A stretch of 63,273 nt of DNA, taken from positions 1 through 63,273 of the forward strand of contig JAFEBB010000044.1 in NCBI GenBank assembly GCA_018266075.1, written 5' to 3'. The stretch is from Deltaproteobacteria bacterium (GTDB taxonomy: Bacteria > Myxococcota > Myxococcia > Myxococcales > SZAS-1). The position numbers and the translations under genes are program-made. Every line of letters begins with the position of its first letter. Positions within the stretch are counted from its first letter, which is position 1. Shown here piece after piece: positions 24,318 to 33,351 of this stretch. A model generated the notes under the pieces. The model made no database searches, was not told the origin of the DNA, and worked only from the letters and a program-made list of their open reading frames with translations.

Positions 24318-25352
24318 ATGAGCGACGCGCGAATTGGCGGATTCCGGGCAGTGGGCCTGGGCCTTCGGGCCCTGCGGCGGAACCTGTCGCTCTGGGTCTT
24401 CGGGCTCACCAGCGAGGGCGCGCTCGCCGCGTGCCGCTCGGCGCTCTTCTTCGCCGCGTTCCTGAGCTTCCTCGCGCGCTTCATGGGCGCGATGTCGGCG
24501 TCGCAAGCGCAGGACCTGGGCGGCGCCCTGGACGCGGGCCTTGCCCACGCGCTCTCGCGGCCGTTCGTGTTGCCGATCGTCGGCGCCTGGCTGGCGCTGG
24601 AGTGCGTGGGTGCGGTGCTGCGAATCGTCTATCTCGCGGCGACCATCGTCGATGCCTCGGCCGTGTTGAAAGAGCCCGACCGCGCGCCGGCTCCGGTCAT
24701 CGCCGCGGCGAGCAGCGTGTTCGCTCGAGCCGTGGCCGCGAGCTTCTGGCTCTGGCTGGTGAGCCTCGCGAGCGGGCTGGCGCGTGCGGTGTTCTGGGGC
24801 GCGTCGTGGATCGTGGTGGTGTGCGCGTTCTCGCACCAGCACGGCGGCTTTGGCGCGTCGGCGGCGGGCGCGCTCGGGCTGACGCTGGGGTTGATGCTGG
24901 CGCTGCTCGTCTCGCTGTTTGGGCGCGTGTACCTCGTTCAGGCCGTCCGCCACCGCGAGGCTTCGGTGCTCGCGACGGCGTGGGACGCGGCCACGAGCCT
25001 GGGCGATCGACTGGGCACGTATCTGCTCATCGCCGTCGTGGGATCGATGCTCGCGTTCGCCGGGAACCTGGTCGTGGGCGGGCTCGACGCCTTCGCGGGC
25101 GGGCTGGGTGGCAAGCACGTGCTGATCGGGCAGGGCGTCCAGCTCCTGGGCGCTGCGCTGGTTGCCGCGTGGGCGGCCGCGGTGGAGATCGCGATGGTCG
25201 GCGCCGTCTGCGCCGTGGACCTCGACGCGCGCGGCGAGCTGCCCAAGCCGCCGGCGCCTCCGCCGCCACCCGAGCCGGTGGTCGCCGAGCCGGTCGCCAC
25301 GGCGCAGGAAGTCCTCGTCGCCCAGGTGATCGAGCCCAAGCCGACGAGCTGA
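24318..25352 (+). CDS. polytopic membrane protein with Pro-rich tail
   Basis: 344 residues from ATG 24318 (AAGG 3-6 bp upstream); an in-frame ATG at 24300 is an alternative. About six hydrophobic helices are visible between residues 20 and 300, with the first cytosolic part WVFGLTSEG and a loop RIVYLAATIVDASAVL. The carboxyl end is a Pro-rich, Ala/Val/Glu repeat (PPAPPPPPEPVVAEPVA), probably disordered in the cytoplasm. No transporter signature was found; the layout recalls DUF975-like or glycerophosphoryl-diester-phosphodiesterase-associated membrane domains, but that is a guess. It starts the plus-strand run with the HAD, RumA and VWA genes (21 bp to the HAD gene). Confidence 0.7.
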   Translation: MSDARIGGFRAVGLGLRALRRNLSLWVFGLTSEGALAACRSALFFAAFLSFLARFMGAMSASQAQDLGGALDAGLAHALSRPFVLPIVGAWLALECVGAVLRIVYLAATIVDASAVLKEPDRAPAPVIAAASSVFARAVAASFWLWLVSLASGLARAVFWGASWIVVVCAFSHQHGGFGASAAGALGLTLGLMLALLVSLFGRVYLVQAVRHREASVLATAWDAATSLGDRLGTYLLIAVVGSMLAFAGNLVVGGLDAFAGGLGGKHVLIGQGVQLLGAALVAAWAAAVEIAMVGAVCAVDLDARGELPKPPAPPPPPEPVVAEPVATAQEVLVAQVIEPKPTS

Positions 25353-25373
25353 GAGCCTGCTACGTTTCGCGGC

Positions 25374-26039
25374 ATGCGTCCCTGGGCAGTCCTCTTCGAT
25401 CTCGACGGCACCCTCGCCGACACGATCCCGTTCCTGCTGCGCTCCATGCGGCACGCGTTCGAGCTCATGCCCGAGAAGCAGCCCTCGGATGCGCAGTGGG
25501 TGGCTGGCATCGGCACGCCGCTCCGGACGCAGCTGCGCCAGTTCGTGCCCAGCGAGGACGACATCGATCGCCTCGTGAAGCGCTACCGCGCGTTCCAGTT
25601 CGAGCACCACGACGCGCTGACCAAGCCCTTTCCCCAGGCGCACGCGGTGGTGTCGAGGCTCCGCGAGCGCGGACATCCGCTGGCTATCGTGACCAGCAAG
25701 GGTGATGAGCTCGCGAATCGAAGCTTGAAGCACATCGGCCTCGCGCCGTTCTTCGACACGGTGATCACCGCGGAGAACGTCGCGCGCCACAAGCCGGACC
25801 CGCTGCCGGTGGTGACCGCGCTGGAGAAGCTCGGGCGGCCTGCGAACGAGGCAGTCTTCATCGGCGACTCCACGCACGACGTCCACGCTGGCAACGGCGC
25901 GAACGTGGTGAGCATCGCCGCGCTCTGGGGGCCGTTCACGCGCGCGCAGCTTCTGCCCTCTCGGCCGACGCACTTCCTCGAGCGCCTCGACGCGCTCCCG
26001 GCGCTGCTCGAACGGCTCGGCGCTTCGCGGGCGGCCTGA
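25374..26039 (+). CDS. HAD-superfamily phosphatase (Gph/PpaX-like)
   Basis: 221 residues. Motif I FDLDGTLAD (nucleophile Asp9, Asp11), motif II VTSKG (Thr/Ser), motif III Lys in HKPDP, and motif IV GDSTHDVHAG are all present. The cap domain between motif I and II (about 15-85) is helical, as in phosphoglycolate phosphatases and pyrophosphatase PpaX. Likely cytosolic phosphatase on a small phosphoester such as 2-phosphoglycolate or pyrophosphate. Its stop is directly followed, with no gap, by the ATG of the RNA methyltransferase gene, so they are co-transcribed. Confidence 0.87.
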   Translation: MRPWAVLFDLDGTLADTIPFLLRSMRHAFELMPEKQPSDAQWVAGIGTPLRTQLRQFVPSEDDIDRLVKRYRAFQFEHHDALTKPFPQAHAVVSRLRERGHPLAIVTSKGDELANRSLKHIGLAPFFDTVITAENVARHKPDPLPVVTALEKLGRPANEAVFIGDSTHDVHAGNGANVVSIAALWGPFTRAQLLPSRPTHFLERLDALPALLERLGASRAA

Positions 26040-27293
26040 ATGTCGCGCGTGGAGCTCACCATCGAAGGCCTCGCGAAGGGCGGCGACGCCGTCGCGCACC
26101 ACGAGGGCCGCACCGTCTTCGTGGACCGCGGCGCGCCGGGCGATCGCGTGCGCGTGGATTTGATGGAGCGCCCAGGCGAGCGCGAGCTGCACGCGCACCT
26201 GGTGGAGGTCGTCGAGCTCGGGCCGAACCACGTGGAGCCGGTGTGCCCCGTGGCCGATCGCTGCGGCGGCTGTCGGTGGATGCGCGTGGCGTATCCCGCG
26301 CAGGCCAGTGCCAAAGAGAAGATCTTCTACGACGCGCTCGAGCGCATCGGCCGGGTGCCGCGCGCGTCGATCGAGGCCCAGCCGCTGGTGCCGGCGCCGA
26401 ACGTGCTCGCGTACCGGCGACGCGCGCGGCTGCACGTGCGGCGTGAACATCTTGGTTACATTCGCGAGAAGACGCACGAGCTCGTCGAAATTGGCGGCTG
26501 TCCGGTGCTGGAGCCCGCGCTCGATTCGGCCGTGAAGCGGCTGCCGGATGCGCTCGCGAAGCACCAGCTCCTCGCGCGCGTGAAGGAGATCGATCTCGTC
26601 TGCGAAGGCGCCGCGTGGAGCCTGGCGCTGCACCTCGACAAGTTGACCGGCGTGCTCCATGACCGCGCCGAGAAGCTGGTCCGCGAGCTCGACGCGCGCG
26701 GCGCGGTGCTGCTCTCCGAGAACGCCAAGCCGGTCCTCATCGGAAAGCCGGCGCTGGGTTCGCTGCGGCCGGATGTGTTCGCGCAGGTGAACGCGGGCTC
26801 GAACGCGGGGCTCGTCGAGGCAGCCGTGGCGCAGCTCGCGGCGAGCTCGGGGCAGCACGTGCTCGAGCTCTTCGCCGGATCGGGCAACTTCACGCTGCCC
26901 ATCGCAGGGCAGGGCGCGCACGTCGTCGCCATCGAGTCGGCGGGGCCGGCGCTCGGGCTGCTGCGCACGGCCGCCAACGCGCGCGGGCTCGCCGACAAGG
27001 TCCGCATCGTGGAAGGCGATGCCCTCGAGCGCGCCAAGGCGCTCGGCGCGGATGGCCAGCGGTTCGCATCGCTCCTGTTGGATCCGCCGCGCTCGGGCTG
27101 CAGCGGGCTCGCGCCCATCGCGCATGCCGTGGGTGTGAAGCGCATCGTCTACGTGAGCTGCGATCCCGCCACCCTCGCGCGCGACGTGCGCGAGCTCGCG
27201 GAGGCCGGCTTCGCGCCGAAGTGGGCCCAGCCGTTCGACCTCTTTCCGCAGACGCCGCACGTGGAAGGCGTGGTCCGGCTCGAGCGCGCCTGA
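26040..27293 (+). CDS. RumA/TrmA-type RNA (uracil-5-)-methyltransferase
   Basis: 417 residues. An amino-terminal TRAM domain (about 1-60) is followed by four cysteines (Cys69, Cys75, Cys78, Cys154) in the CPxxxxCGGC...GCPV arrangement that holds the [4Fe-4S] cluster of RlmD/RlmCD-type enzymes. The Rossmann methyltransferase part has LFAGSGNFTLPIA (SAM binding), LLLDPPRSGC and the nucleophile Cys in YVSCDPATLARDV. Family members methylate uridines in 23S rRNA (U1939 or U747) or tRNA U54; with the Fe-S cluster an rRNA target (RlmD-like) is the better guess. It overlaps no gene but abuts the HAD phosphatase stop. Confidence 0.88.
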   Translation: MSRVELTIEGLAKGGDAVAHHEGRTVFVDRGAPGDRVRVDLMERPGERELHAHLVEVVELGPNHVEPVCPVADRCGGCRWMRVAYPAQASAKEKIFYDALERIGRVPRASIEAQPLVPAPNVLAYRRRARLHVRREHLGYIREKTHELVEIGGCPVLEPALDSAVKRLPDALAKHQLLARVKEIDLVCEGAAWSLALHLDKLTGVLHDRAEKLVRELDARGAVLLSENAKPVLIGKPALGSLRPDVFAQVNAGSNAGLVEAAVAQLAASSGQHVLELFAGSGNFTLPIAGQGAHVVAIESAGPALGLLRTAANARGLADKVRIVEGDALERAKALGADGQRFASLLLDPPRSGCSGLAPIAHAVGVKRIVYVSCDPATLARDVRELAEAGFAPKWAQPFDLFPQTPHVEGVVRLERA

Positions 27294-27329
27294 GTTGCGC
27301 TCCGCGGCGACGACGCGCACGATCAGCCC

Positions 27330-28733
27330 ATGGAAGCGCGCCTCGCCGAGTTCGCGGATCTCTTGCGCCACAACGGGCTCAAGGTGAGCGTGTCCGAGGT
27401 CATCGACGCCGCGCGCGCCGTTGAGCTCCTCGGCGTCGACGATCGCGCCACGTTTCGCGCTGCGCTGGCCGCGTCGATGGTCAAGCGCGGCGGCGATCAG
27501 TCCACCTTCGACAAGGTCTTCGATCTCTTCTTCAGCGGCGCCGCCCAGACGCTCTCCGAGCTCGACCAGTCGCTCGCGCGGCAGCTTCAAGAGCAAGGCC
27601 TGCTCGAGGGCGACGAGCTGAAGATGGTGGTGCACACGCTCAACGAGCTCGCGGGGAATCTCTCGCCGCTCACCCGCGCCCTGCTCGAGGGCGATCGCGG
27701 CGCGCTGGCCCGGCTCTTCCGCGGCGCCGCGCTGCAGCTCGACTTCTCGCGCATGGAGAGCCAGTTCCAGCAGGGCTTCTACGCGCGGCGGCTGCTGTCG
27801 GGCGCGGGCAACTCGGGCGCCCAGCGCGACCTCGAGAGCATCTCTGCCGAGCTGCGCGCGCGCGGGCTCTCGGTCGAAGGCGTGGAGACCGTGAGCGGCG
27901 CGCTCGCCGACGCGCTTCGAAAGGTCGAGCAAGCCGCGCGCGAAGAGGTGGAGCGCCAGGTGCGCGCGCGCGTGCCGCGGCTGCGTCAGGCGGCCCAGGG
28001 CGAGAAGCGGTTCTCGACGCTCTCGCGCGAGGAGCTGGCGCGCGCGCAGATTGCCGTTCGTCGACTCGCCGAGAAGCTCAAGGCCCGGCTCGTGCGTCGC
28101 GAGCGGACCAAGAAGCGCGGCGCGCTCAACGTCCGGCGCACCTTGCGCAAGAACCTGGGACTGGGCGGCGTGCCCGCGAGCCTGGCCTTCCGCTCGCGGC
28201 GGCCCGAGCGGCCCGATGTGGTCGTCCTCTGCGACGTCTCCGACTCGGTCCGCAACGTCACGCGGGTGATGCTGCTCTTCGTGCACACCCTGCAGTCGCT
28301 CTTCCACCGCGTGCGCTCGTTCGTGTTCGTGAGCGACGTGGGCGAGGTGACCGAGCTCTTCCGCAAGGCCGACGTCTCCGAGGCCATCGAGCTCGCCGTC
28401 GCCGGCAAGGCCATCTCGCTGCACGCCAACTCCAACTACGGGCACGCGCTGGCGAGCTTCGCGCGCGATCACCTGGGCGCCGTCTCGCGCAAGACCACGT
28501 TCATCGTCATCGGCGACGGGCGTAACAACTTCAACCCGCCCCACGTCTGGGCGCTCCAGGACATCAAGCGCAAGGCGCGCCGGCTGATCTGGATCTGCCC
28601 CGAGGAGCGCTACGCCTTCGGCACCGGCGACTCGGAGATGCACCTCTACGAGCGCGTGTGCCACCAGGTGGCCAAGGTGCAGACGCTGAAAGACCTCGAA
28701 GAGGTCGCCGAGGTCTTGGTGCCCCGGCGCTAG
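27330..28733 (+). CDS. VWA domain (CoxE-like) protein
   Basis: 467 residues. The first ~240 are helical and charged (DUF-like CoxE amino part: LRHNGLKVSVSEVIDAARAVELLG, DRATFRAALAASMVKR). From about 285 a von Willebrand A domain begins: VVVLCDVSDSVRNV gives a MIDAS-like D-x-S-x-S, THR-type residues follow, and VIGDGRNN holds the third metal site. CoxE/MadB-like proteins pair with a MoxR AAA+ ATPase to insert metal or mature large complexes; no MoxR gene is in this window. It lies 36 bp after the methyltransferase gene on the same strand. The role is likely protein-complex maturation or assembly. Confidence 0.78.
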   Translation: MEARLAEFADLLRHNGLKVSVSEVIDAARAVELLGVDDRATFRAALAASMVKRGGDQSTFDKVFDLFFSGAAQTLSELDQSLARQLQEQGLLEGDELKMVVHTLNELAGNLSPLTRALLEGDRGALARLFRGAALQLDFSRMESQFQQGFYARRLLSGAGNSGAQRDLESISAELRARGLSVEGVETVSGALADALRKVEQAAREEVERQVRARVPRLRQAAQGEKRFSTLSREELARAQIAVRRLAEKLKARLVRRERTKKRGALNVRRTLRKNLGLGGVPASLAFRSRRPERPDVVVLCDVSDSVRNVTRVMLLFVHTLQSLFHRVRSFVFVSDVGEVTELFRKADVSEAIELAVAGKAISLHANSNYGHALASFARDHLGAVSRKTTFIVIGDGRNNFNPPHVWALQDIKRKARRLIWICPEERYAFGTGDSEMHLYERVCHQVAKVQTLKDLEEVAEVLVPRR

Positions 28734-28740
28734 AAATGGA

Positions 28741-28765
28741 AAGGGCGGCCACTCGGGCCGCCCTT
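28741..28765. terminator. bidirectional terminator-like hairpin
   Basis: AAGGGCGGCC (28741-28750) pairs perfectly with GGCCGCCCTT (28756-28765) across a 5-nt loop, in the 57 bp between the VWA gene stop and the stop of the convergent lipoprotein gene. It serves both strands; on the minus strand TTTCC follows the stem. Confidence 0.75.
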
Positions 28766-28790
28766 CCGGTTCAGCGTGCTGCCGCTGCGA

Positions 28791-31451
28791 TTACTGCACG
28801 GTCAGCTGGATGTACGTGTCCACGGTGGGGTTCAGCACCGCGGTGCCGTCGGCGGTGGTGAGCACCGCGTGCAGGAAGCCCGCGCCCGTGGCGTTGCCGG
28901 GGAGGGTGCCCGTGGCCTGGCCGCTGCTCGGGTCGACGTCGCCGCCGGCCGCGCAGGAGCTGATGTCCGAGACGGCCGTGGCGCTCGAGGTCCAGCAGAG
29001 CGTCCACTTGTTCGCGTTGTCGCTGTCGCTCGACACGGTCACGACCACCGAGGCGCCCGCGCTCACCGCCGAGTTGTTCGAGGGCGAGGTGATGGAGATC
29101 GACGGCGGCGGGTAGTCCTTGATGGCGAAGCGGCTGATGTACTTGTCGAGCTTCTGCAGGCCGGCCGCGTTCGAGCCGAACGAGACCGCGTCCGTGGCGG
29201 TGACCGAGGAGCCGAGGTCGAAGGTCAGCAGCAAGAGGCCCGAGCGGGGACCGGTGGCCGTGTCGTCCGAGCGGGTGCGGTCGTCGAAGCCCGCGGGCGG
29301 CGTGGGGATGGTGATGGAGCTCGACGCGGGATCGAAGTACACGAACCAGCGGTGGTTGTTGCCGTCCTGGAAGTCCGCGCGGCCGAGCGCGGTGCCCGAG
29401 GGCAGCGTGGACGCGCCGGTGGCCGGGGTGAGCACGCGGCTCAGGTAGTCGAACGTGGCCGACTCCGGGAAGTCCATGAAGGTGCCGGGCACGGTGATCG
29501 CCGCGCCGTAGCACACGCCGTTGGCGTTGCCCGTGGTGCAGGGGCCGGGGTTCATGACGATGCCCGAGCCCTCCAGGCCGTTGGTGAGGTTCTTCAGCGA
29601 GGCCGCCACCACCGCGAGGCGGTAGGTGCCGCTCTCCAGGCCGCCGTGCGCGGGCGCCATGTTGATGAGCAGGCCGTTCTTGTTGTTGCCCGTCTGCGGG
29701 TCCTGGTACGTGACGGTGCCGGTATTGGGCGAGCTCGAGGTCGCGCCGGTGTCGGTGCCGGCGGTGAGGCCGAGCGGGAACAGGCCGCGGCCGGGCACGT
29801 CCACCGCCGCCACGGCGATGGCGCCGTCGACGTAGTCGCCCGCGAGCTTGGGCAGGGTGGGCACGGTGAGCGTCACCTTCAGGCCGAGGGGAACGGAGTC
29901 GGTGGGCGCGCCCTGGGTGCCGACCTTGTACTCGAGGTCGTGGCTCACCAGCAGGCTCGGATCCACGTTGCCGCTCACCTCGGGGCCGAGGGGGAAGGCC
30001 ACGTCGCGCACCGCGATGGAGTTGAAGTTGCGCAGCACCGGCAACAGCTGGCCGAGCAGGCTGCCGATGTTCAGGCCGCCCAGGCCGCCGCTGCCCGAGA
30101 CCTGGTTGATGATCGGCGAGAGCTGATCGATGTCGATCTCGCCGGCCAGCGCCCAGATGCCGCGCGTGCCGCAGGTGCCCGCCGAGACCTTGGCGGTGTC
30201 GGTGTTGCCCGACGAGTCCGCGCACCAGCCCGCCGCGCCCAGCGCGGTGTAGCTTTCGGCGCCGGTGAAGGGCGCGCCGTTCAGGCCGATGAGCACGCCC
30301 GCAGGCACGTTGGTGTCGAAGCTCTTGCCGGCCACGGTGCCGGTGATGTGCTTGCTGGGGCCCGCGAGGAGTGCGGTGGAGATGTCGGTGATGCTGCCGG
30401 CGATGGACATGCCCACGAAGCCCGCCTGGATCTTGCTGTCCTGCTGGAAGAGGTTGGGCATGGCGCCCTTCACGCCGCCCTCGTTCTGGTCGGCGTCGCG
30501 GGTGACAGGGATGAGCAGGTCGGTGGCGGTGGTGCCGGCCACGGTGGCGTAGTCGAAGTGGTGCGCGAACACGCTCACCGTGTGGGTGGTGCCCGAGACG
30601 TTGGCCACGGTGGCCACGCCGTCGGCGTCGGTCGTCGCAGTGGCGCTGTCGAAGAGCACGGTGGCGCCCGAGAGCGGAACGCCGGCGAGCGAGTCAATCA
30701 CCACCACGCGGCCGCCGGTGGCGTCGGCGTAGAGCTTCACGCTGGCGGTGCAGCTCTTGCCGTTCACGGTGGCGGTCACCGCGCCCGCGAGCTCGGTGGG
30801 CGAGCCGGACGGGTAGTTGGCGGTGAACTTGGCGCCGGCGTTGGAGAGCTGCGAGGCGCTCGTCGAGGACCAGGTCACGTCGCTCGCGGGCACGTGCACC
30901 GGGGTGGTCTTGTTGAGGTCGGAGTAGGCCTGGACGGTGAAGGTGGCGCTCTGGCCGTTCTTCAGCACCTGGTACTCGGGGAAGACCTGGCACGCGGCCA
31001 CGCCGGAGGTGGGCGAGGTGATGCACTGGCCGTCCTGGCAGACCTGGCCGGTGCCGGGGCAGTCGGAGTCGGTGCCGCAGCCCTTGGTGTTGCAGACGGA
31101 GAGCTGGCTGGTGGGGTCGTAGTCGCAGGTGCAGCCCAGCGACGACGCCTGGCAGGTGGTGCGCACCGCGTCCGGCGCAAAGTCGGCCGAGCAGTCGGAC
31201 GCCTTCGTGCACTGGAAGATGCAGGTCTTGGTCTGCAGGGTGTCGCAGACGTAGCCCTGGTCGGGGGCGCACTGGGCGTCGCTCGTGCAGCTGCAGGGCG
31301 TCGCGGGGTTCTTGGTGGGATCGCACGTCCCGCCCGTGGTGCCCGTGGAGCCGCTGCCGCCGGTGCTGCCGTTGGTGCCCGACTTGCTGCCGCTACAACC
31401 GGCGACGAGAAGGGCCGTGCCCGCCACGAAGGCGAGGGTCTGGATGCGCAT
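28791..31451 (-). CDS. large lipoprotein with Cys-rich, Ig-like and carboxypeptidase-regulatory-like domains
   Basis: 886 residues. Lipobox LVAGC (Cys19), then a short Gly/Ser/Thr linker (about 22-42). Residues 43-150 are Cys-rich with CxxDxxC elements (CTSDAQC, CTKASDC, CGTDSDC). About 160-240 is an Ig-like, invasin-type segment (VLKNGQSATFTVQAY...VTWSSTSASQLSNAG), followed by a carboxypeptidase-regulatory-like part (SLAGVPLSGATVLFDSATATTDADGVATVANVSG) around 245-310. The remainder up to 886 is a large beta-rich region with no enzyme signature. Probably a cell-surface lipoprotein involved in adhesion or polymer binding; nothing shows its ligand. Convergent with the VWA gene. Confidence 0.8.
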   Translation of the reverse strand: MRIQTLAFVAGTALLVAGCSGSKSGTNGSTGGSGSTGTTGGTCDPTKNPATPCSCTSDAQCAPDQGYVCDTLQTKTCIFQCTKASDCSADFAPDAVRTTCQASSLGCTCDYDPTSQLSVCNTKGCGTDSDCPGTGQVCQDGQCITSPTSGVAACQVFPEYQVLKNGQSATFTVQAYSDLNKTTPVHVPASDVTWSSTSASQLSNAGAKFTANYPSGSPTELAGAVTATVNGKSCTASVKLYADATGGRVVVIDSLAGVPLSGATVLFDSATATTDADGVATVANVSGTTHTVSVFAHHFDYATVAGTTATDLLIPVTRDADQNEGGVKGAMPNLFQQDSKIQAGFVGMSIAGSITDISTALLAGPSKHITGTVAGKSFDTNVPAGVLIGLNGAPFTGAESYTALGAAGWCADSSGNTDTAKVSAGTCGTRGIWALAGEIDIDQLSPIINQVSGSGGLGGLNIGSLLGQLLPVLRNFNSIAVRDVAFPLGPEVSGNVDPSLLVSHDLEYKVGTQGAPTDSVPLGLKVTLTVPTLPKLAGDYVDGAIAVAAVDVPGRGLFPLGLTAGTDTGATSSSPNTGTVTYQDPQTGNNKNGLLINMAPAHGGLESGTYRLAVVAASLKNLTNGLEGSGIVMNPGPCTTGNANGVCYGAAITVPGTFMDFPESATFDYLSRVLTPATGASTLPSGTALGRADFQDGNNHRWFVYFDPASSSITIPTPPAGFDDRTRSDDTATGPRSGLLLLTFDLGSSVTATDAVSFGSNAAGLQKLDKYISRFAIKDYPPPSISITSPSNNSAVSAGASVVVTVSSDSDNANKWTLCWTSSATAVSDISSCAAGGDVDPSSGQATGTLPGNATGAGFLHAVLTTADGTAVLNPTVDTYIQLTVQ

Positions 31452-31574
31452 GTCCGTGCTCCCAATTTCCGGGTGACGTGAAAGGGGCGCGAAAACAACA
31501 CGCGCCTTGATCCCTTGTCAAGCAAACGGGCTGGCCGGCCGCCGCCCGGAGTCGCGAAATGAGACCAGAAGGCC

Positions 31575-31594
31575 GTGCCCCCGCGCAAGGGCAC
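31575..31594 (-). terminator. hairpin downstream of 31603-32292
   Basis: GTGCCC (31575-31580) pairs with GGGCAC (31589-31594), 8-nt loop, 9 bp past the stop of the minus-strand gene. No T-tract; weak terminator or 3' end element. Confidence 0.4.
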
Positions 31595-31602
31595 GCCCCG
31601 GA

Positions 31603-32292
31603 TCAGCGCCGCGGTGCGTCGGGGTGGAACGCGCGCGGGTCGCTGAAGACCTGGAACGCGCCGGTCTGGCAGTGGGCGCCGGCCACGATGTCGTCGCCCT
31701 GGCCCACGAAGAGCGAGCCGGCGACGAGCGTCTGACCCTGGAGCGTGCGCACCTCGAGCCGATGAAGGCCGGGCTTCACCTCGTCGAGCCGCACCACGCG
31801 CTCGCGGCGCAGCGAGAGCCGCACGGCTCCATCCAGCGCGACCTCGCACTGGCCTTCGTCGTCGGCGCGCACGGTGAGCGCGGCCGCGGTCGACGCGCTC
31901 TTTCCGCCGTCGGGACTGCCGGCATCGACGCGTGGCGGTTCGCCGCCGTTGGGCGTCACATCTTCGAGCGAGCCCGGATGCACCTTCATCACCATCTGCG
32001 CGCCGGGACGAAGGTAGACGTCGCCGTCGTAGGCGAGCTCGGAGTCGAGCGGACCTTGCAGCAGCTGGATTTTCAGGTGATGCATCCCGGGCGGCAGCGC
32101 GGTGAAGCGCGCGTCCTTCGAGACGCCGAGCTGCCGGTCCTGCACCCGCGCCGAGCCCACGCCGGGGAGGTGCACCAGGTGCTCGCCGTCGAGGTCGACC
32201 GAGAGGCCGAAGCAGCCGTCGCAGGTGAGCGTGAGATCCGTCCGCGGGTCGCCCGAGAGCGCGAGCGCCAAGGCCAGAGCGAGCGGCGTCAT
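31603..32292 (-). CDS. secreted protein with two similar domains
   Basis: 229 residues, with a very short hydrophobic start (MTPLALALALALSGDPR) that looks like a signal peptide. Two halves have the same plan: a first domain (about 18-125: LTLTCDGCFGLSVDLDG...LPPGMHHLKIQLLQGPL) and a second (about 140-225: VRADDEGQCEVALDG...VKPGLHRLEVRTLQGQTL), each carrying a PGxHxLxxxxLQG motif after a central loop. This is a tandem duplication of a small beta-domain similar in style to PEGA domains. A Ser/Asp linker separates them. Unknown periplasmic or outer-membrane role; ends 27 bp before the next gene on the same strand. Confidence 0.7.
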   Translation of the reverse strand: MTPLALALALALSGDPRTDLTLTCDGCFGLSVDLDGEHLVHLPGVGSARVQDRQLGVSKDARFTALPPGMHHLKIQLLQGPLDSELAYDGDVYLRPGAQMVMKVHPGSLEDVTPNGGEPPRVDAGSPDGGKSASTAAALTVRADDEGQCEVALDGAVRLSLRRERVVRLDEVKPGLHRLEVRTLQGQTLVAGSLFVGQGDDIVAGAHCQTGAFQVFSDPRAFHPDAPRR

Positions 32293-32319
32293 GCGCAGAT
32301 GCTACGCGGTTTCGACCTG

Positions 32320-33351
32320 CTAGAACGCGCCCGAGAAGCCCACGCCCGGCTGCAGCTTGTTCTGGGTGTCGCGCACCATTGCCAGCGAAGGCGTCACCTT
32401 GAAGGGTAGCTGAGTCGCGACGGGCGCGGCGGGCTGCGGGTCGTCCGGCGCCGTGAGGATCGCCGTGCCCACGCCCGCGACGGCCGTGCCTGCCAGCGCC
32501 AGCCCCCACACGATCGGCCGATCACCGCCCGAGGTCACCGCGCCCGTGGCCAGCAGCAAGAGGCCCACGCCGATGGGGATGAGGTCGAGCTTGAACATGC
32601 GGCTCGCGGGGATGTGCACGAACTGCGTCAACGCCGCGCCCAGCGCCAGGCCGATCGCGGGCGCCATGAACACGCCGCGCGCGTCGACGCCCGTCTGCAG
32701 ATCGTTCACCAGCCCCGTGGTCAGCACCGAGAGCCAGAGCCCGTAGATCGAGCCCGAGGCCACCATGAGCGCCGAGTCCGGATCCACGTCGGCGTTCCAG
32801 TGGATGAGCGCGGAGGTGACGAGGAGCGCGTTCGCGAGGATCGCGGGCGCGAGCATGGTGTGCTGGCTGTCGACGCCGCCCATGTCGTCGATCGCGAACC
32901 CGAGCAAGAAGCCGTCGAGCGCCGCGAGGGTGTCGATCATGGAGCCGTAGACGCTGGTGTACGCGTAGTACTGGTAGATGCTCGCCAGCCCACCGATGAC
33001 CACGCCGCCGGCCACACCAAATGCGAAGTCGTCCTGGTGCTGGCCCGCGAGGCCCTCGTTGAGGCTCACCCCGGTGACGATGCCGGTGAGGATGCCGCTG
33101 AAGATGAGGAGCGGACCGCCGGGGCCCTTGGAGAAGCGGCTGTAGCGCGTCGAGGCGCCCAGCTTCGGCTCCTGCAGCTGCAGCTTCGGCGCGGCGGGCG
33201 TCGGAGCGACGGCGGGCGCAGCCTGAGGCTCGACCATGGACGGCACGGGGGCGGGCTGCGCGGACGGCGGCGGCGCGGTCGGCGCGGGCGTCTGGGCGAG
33301 CGCGTTGCCCGCGAGCATCAGCGCCGCGACGACGATCACGGTGGTCTTCAT
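32320..33351 (-). CDS. membrane protein with signal peptide, unknown function
   Basis: 343 residues. Signal peptide (KTTVIVVAALMLAGNALAQ, AxA cleavage) then a Pro/Ala-rich stretch (about 20-58), so the amino end is periplasmic. From about 70 to 300 there are about eight short hydrophobic, Gly/Ala-rich segments (LLIFSGILTGIVTGVSL, GVAGGVVIGGLASIYQYYAYT, ALLVTSALIHWNA and so on), which could be membrane helices or a non-standard beta-barrel. No motif is recognised. Gene 31603 follows 27 bp downstream on the same strand, so both may form a unit. Confidence 0.68.
   Translation of the reverse strand: MKTTVIVVAALMLAGNALAQTPAPTAPPPSAQPAPVPSMVEPQAAPAVAPTPAAPKLQLQEPKLGASTRYSRFSKGPGGPLLIFSGILTGIVTGVSLNEGLAGQHQDDFAFGVAGGVVIGGLASIYQYYAYTSVYGSMIDTLAALDGFLLGFAIDDMGGVDSQHTMLAPAILANALLVTSALIHWNADVDPDSALMVASGSIYGLWLSVLTTGLVNDLQTGVDARGVFMAPAIGLALGAALTQFVHIPASRMFKLDLIPIGVGLLLLATGAVTSGGDRPIVWGLALAGTAVAGVGTAILTAPDDPQPAAPVATQLPFKVTPSLAMVRDTQNKLQPGVGFSGAF

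Noticed and set aside
22337-25705. 1122-residue plus-strand open frame
   Set aside because: Covers the SEC-C gene and the membrane protein gene in another frame; no family features.
23940-28664. 1574-residue minus-strand open frame
   Set aside because: Runs antisense through five recognisable plus-strand genes; low-complexity Arg/Ala/Leu/Glu translation without motif, a GC-driven shadow.
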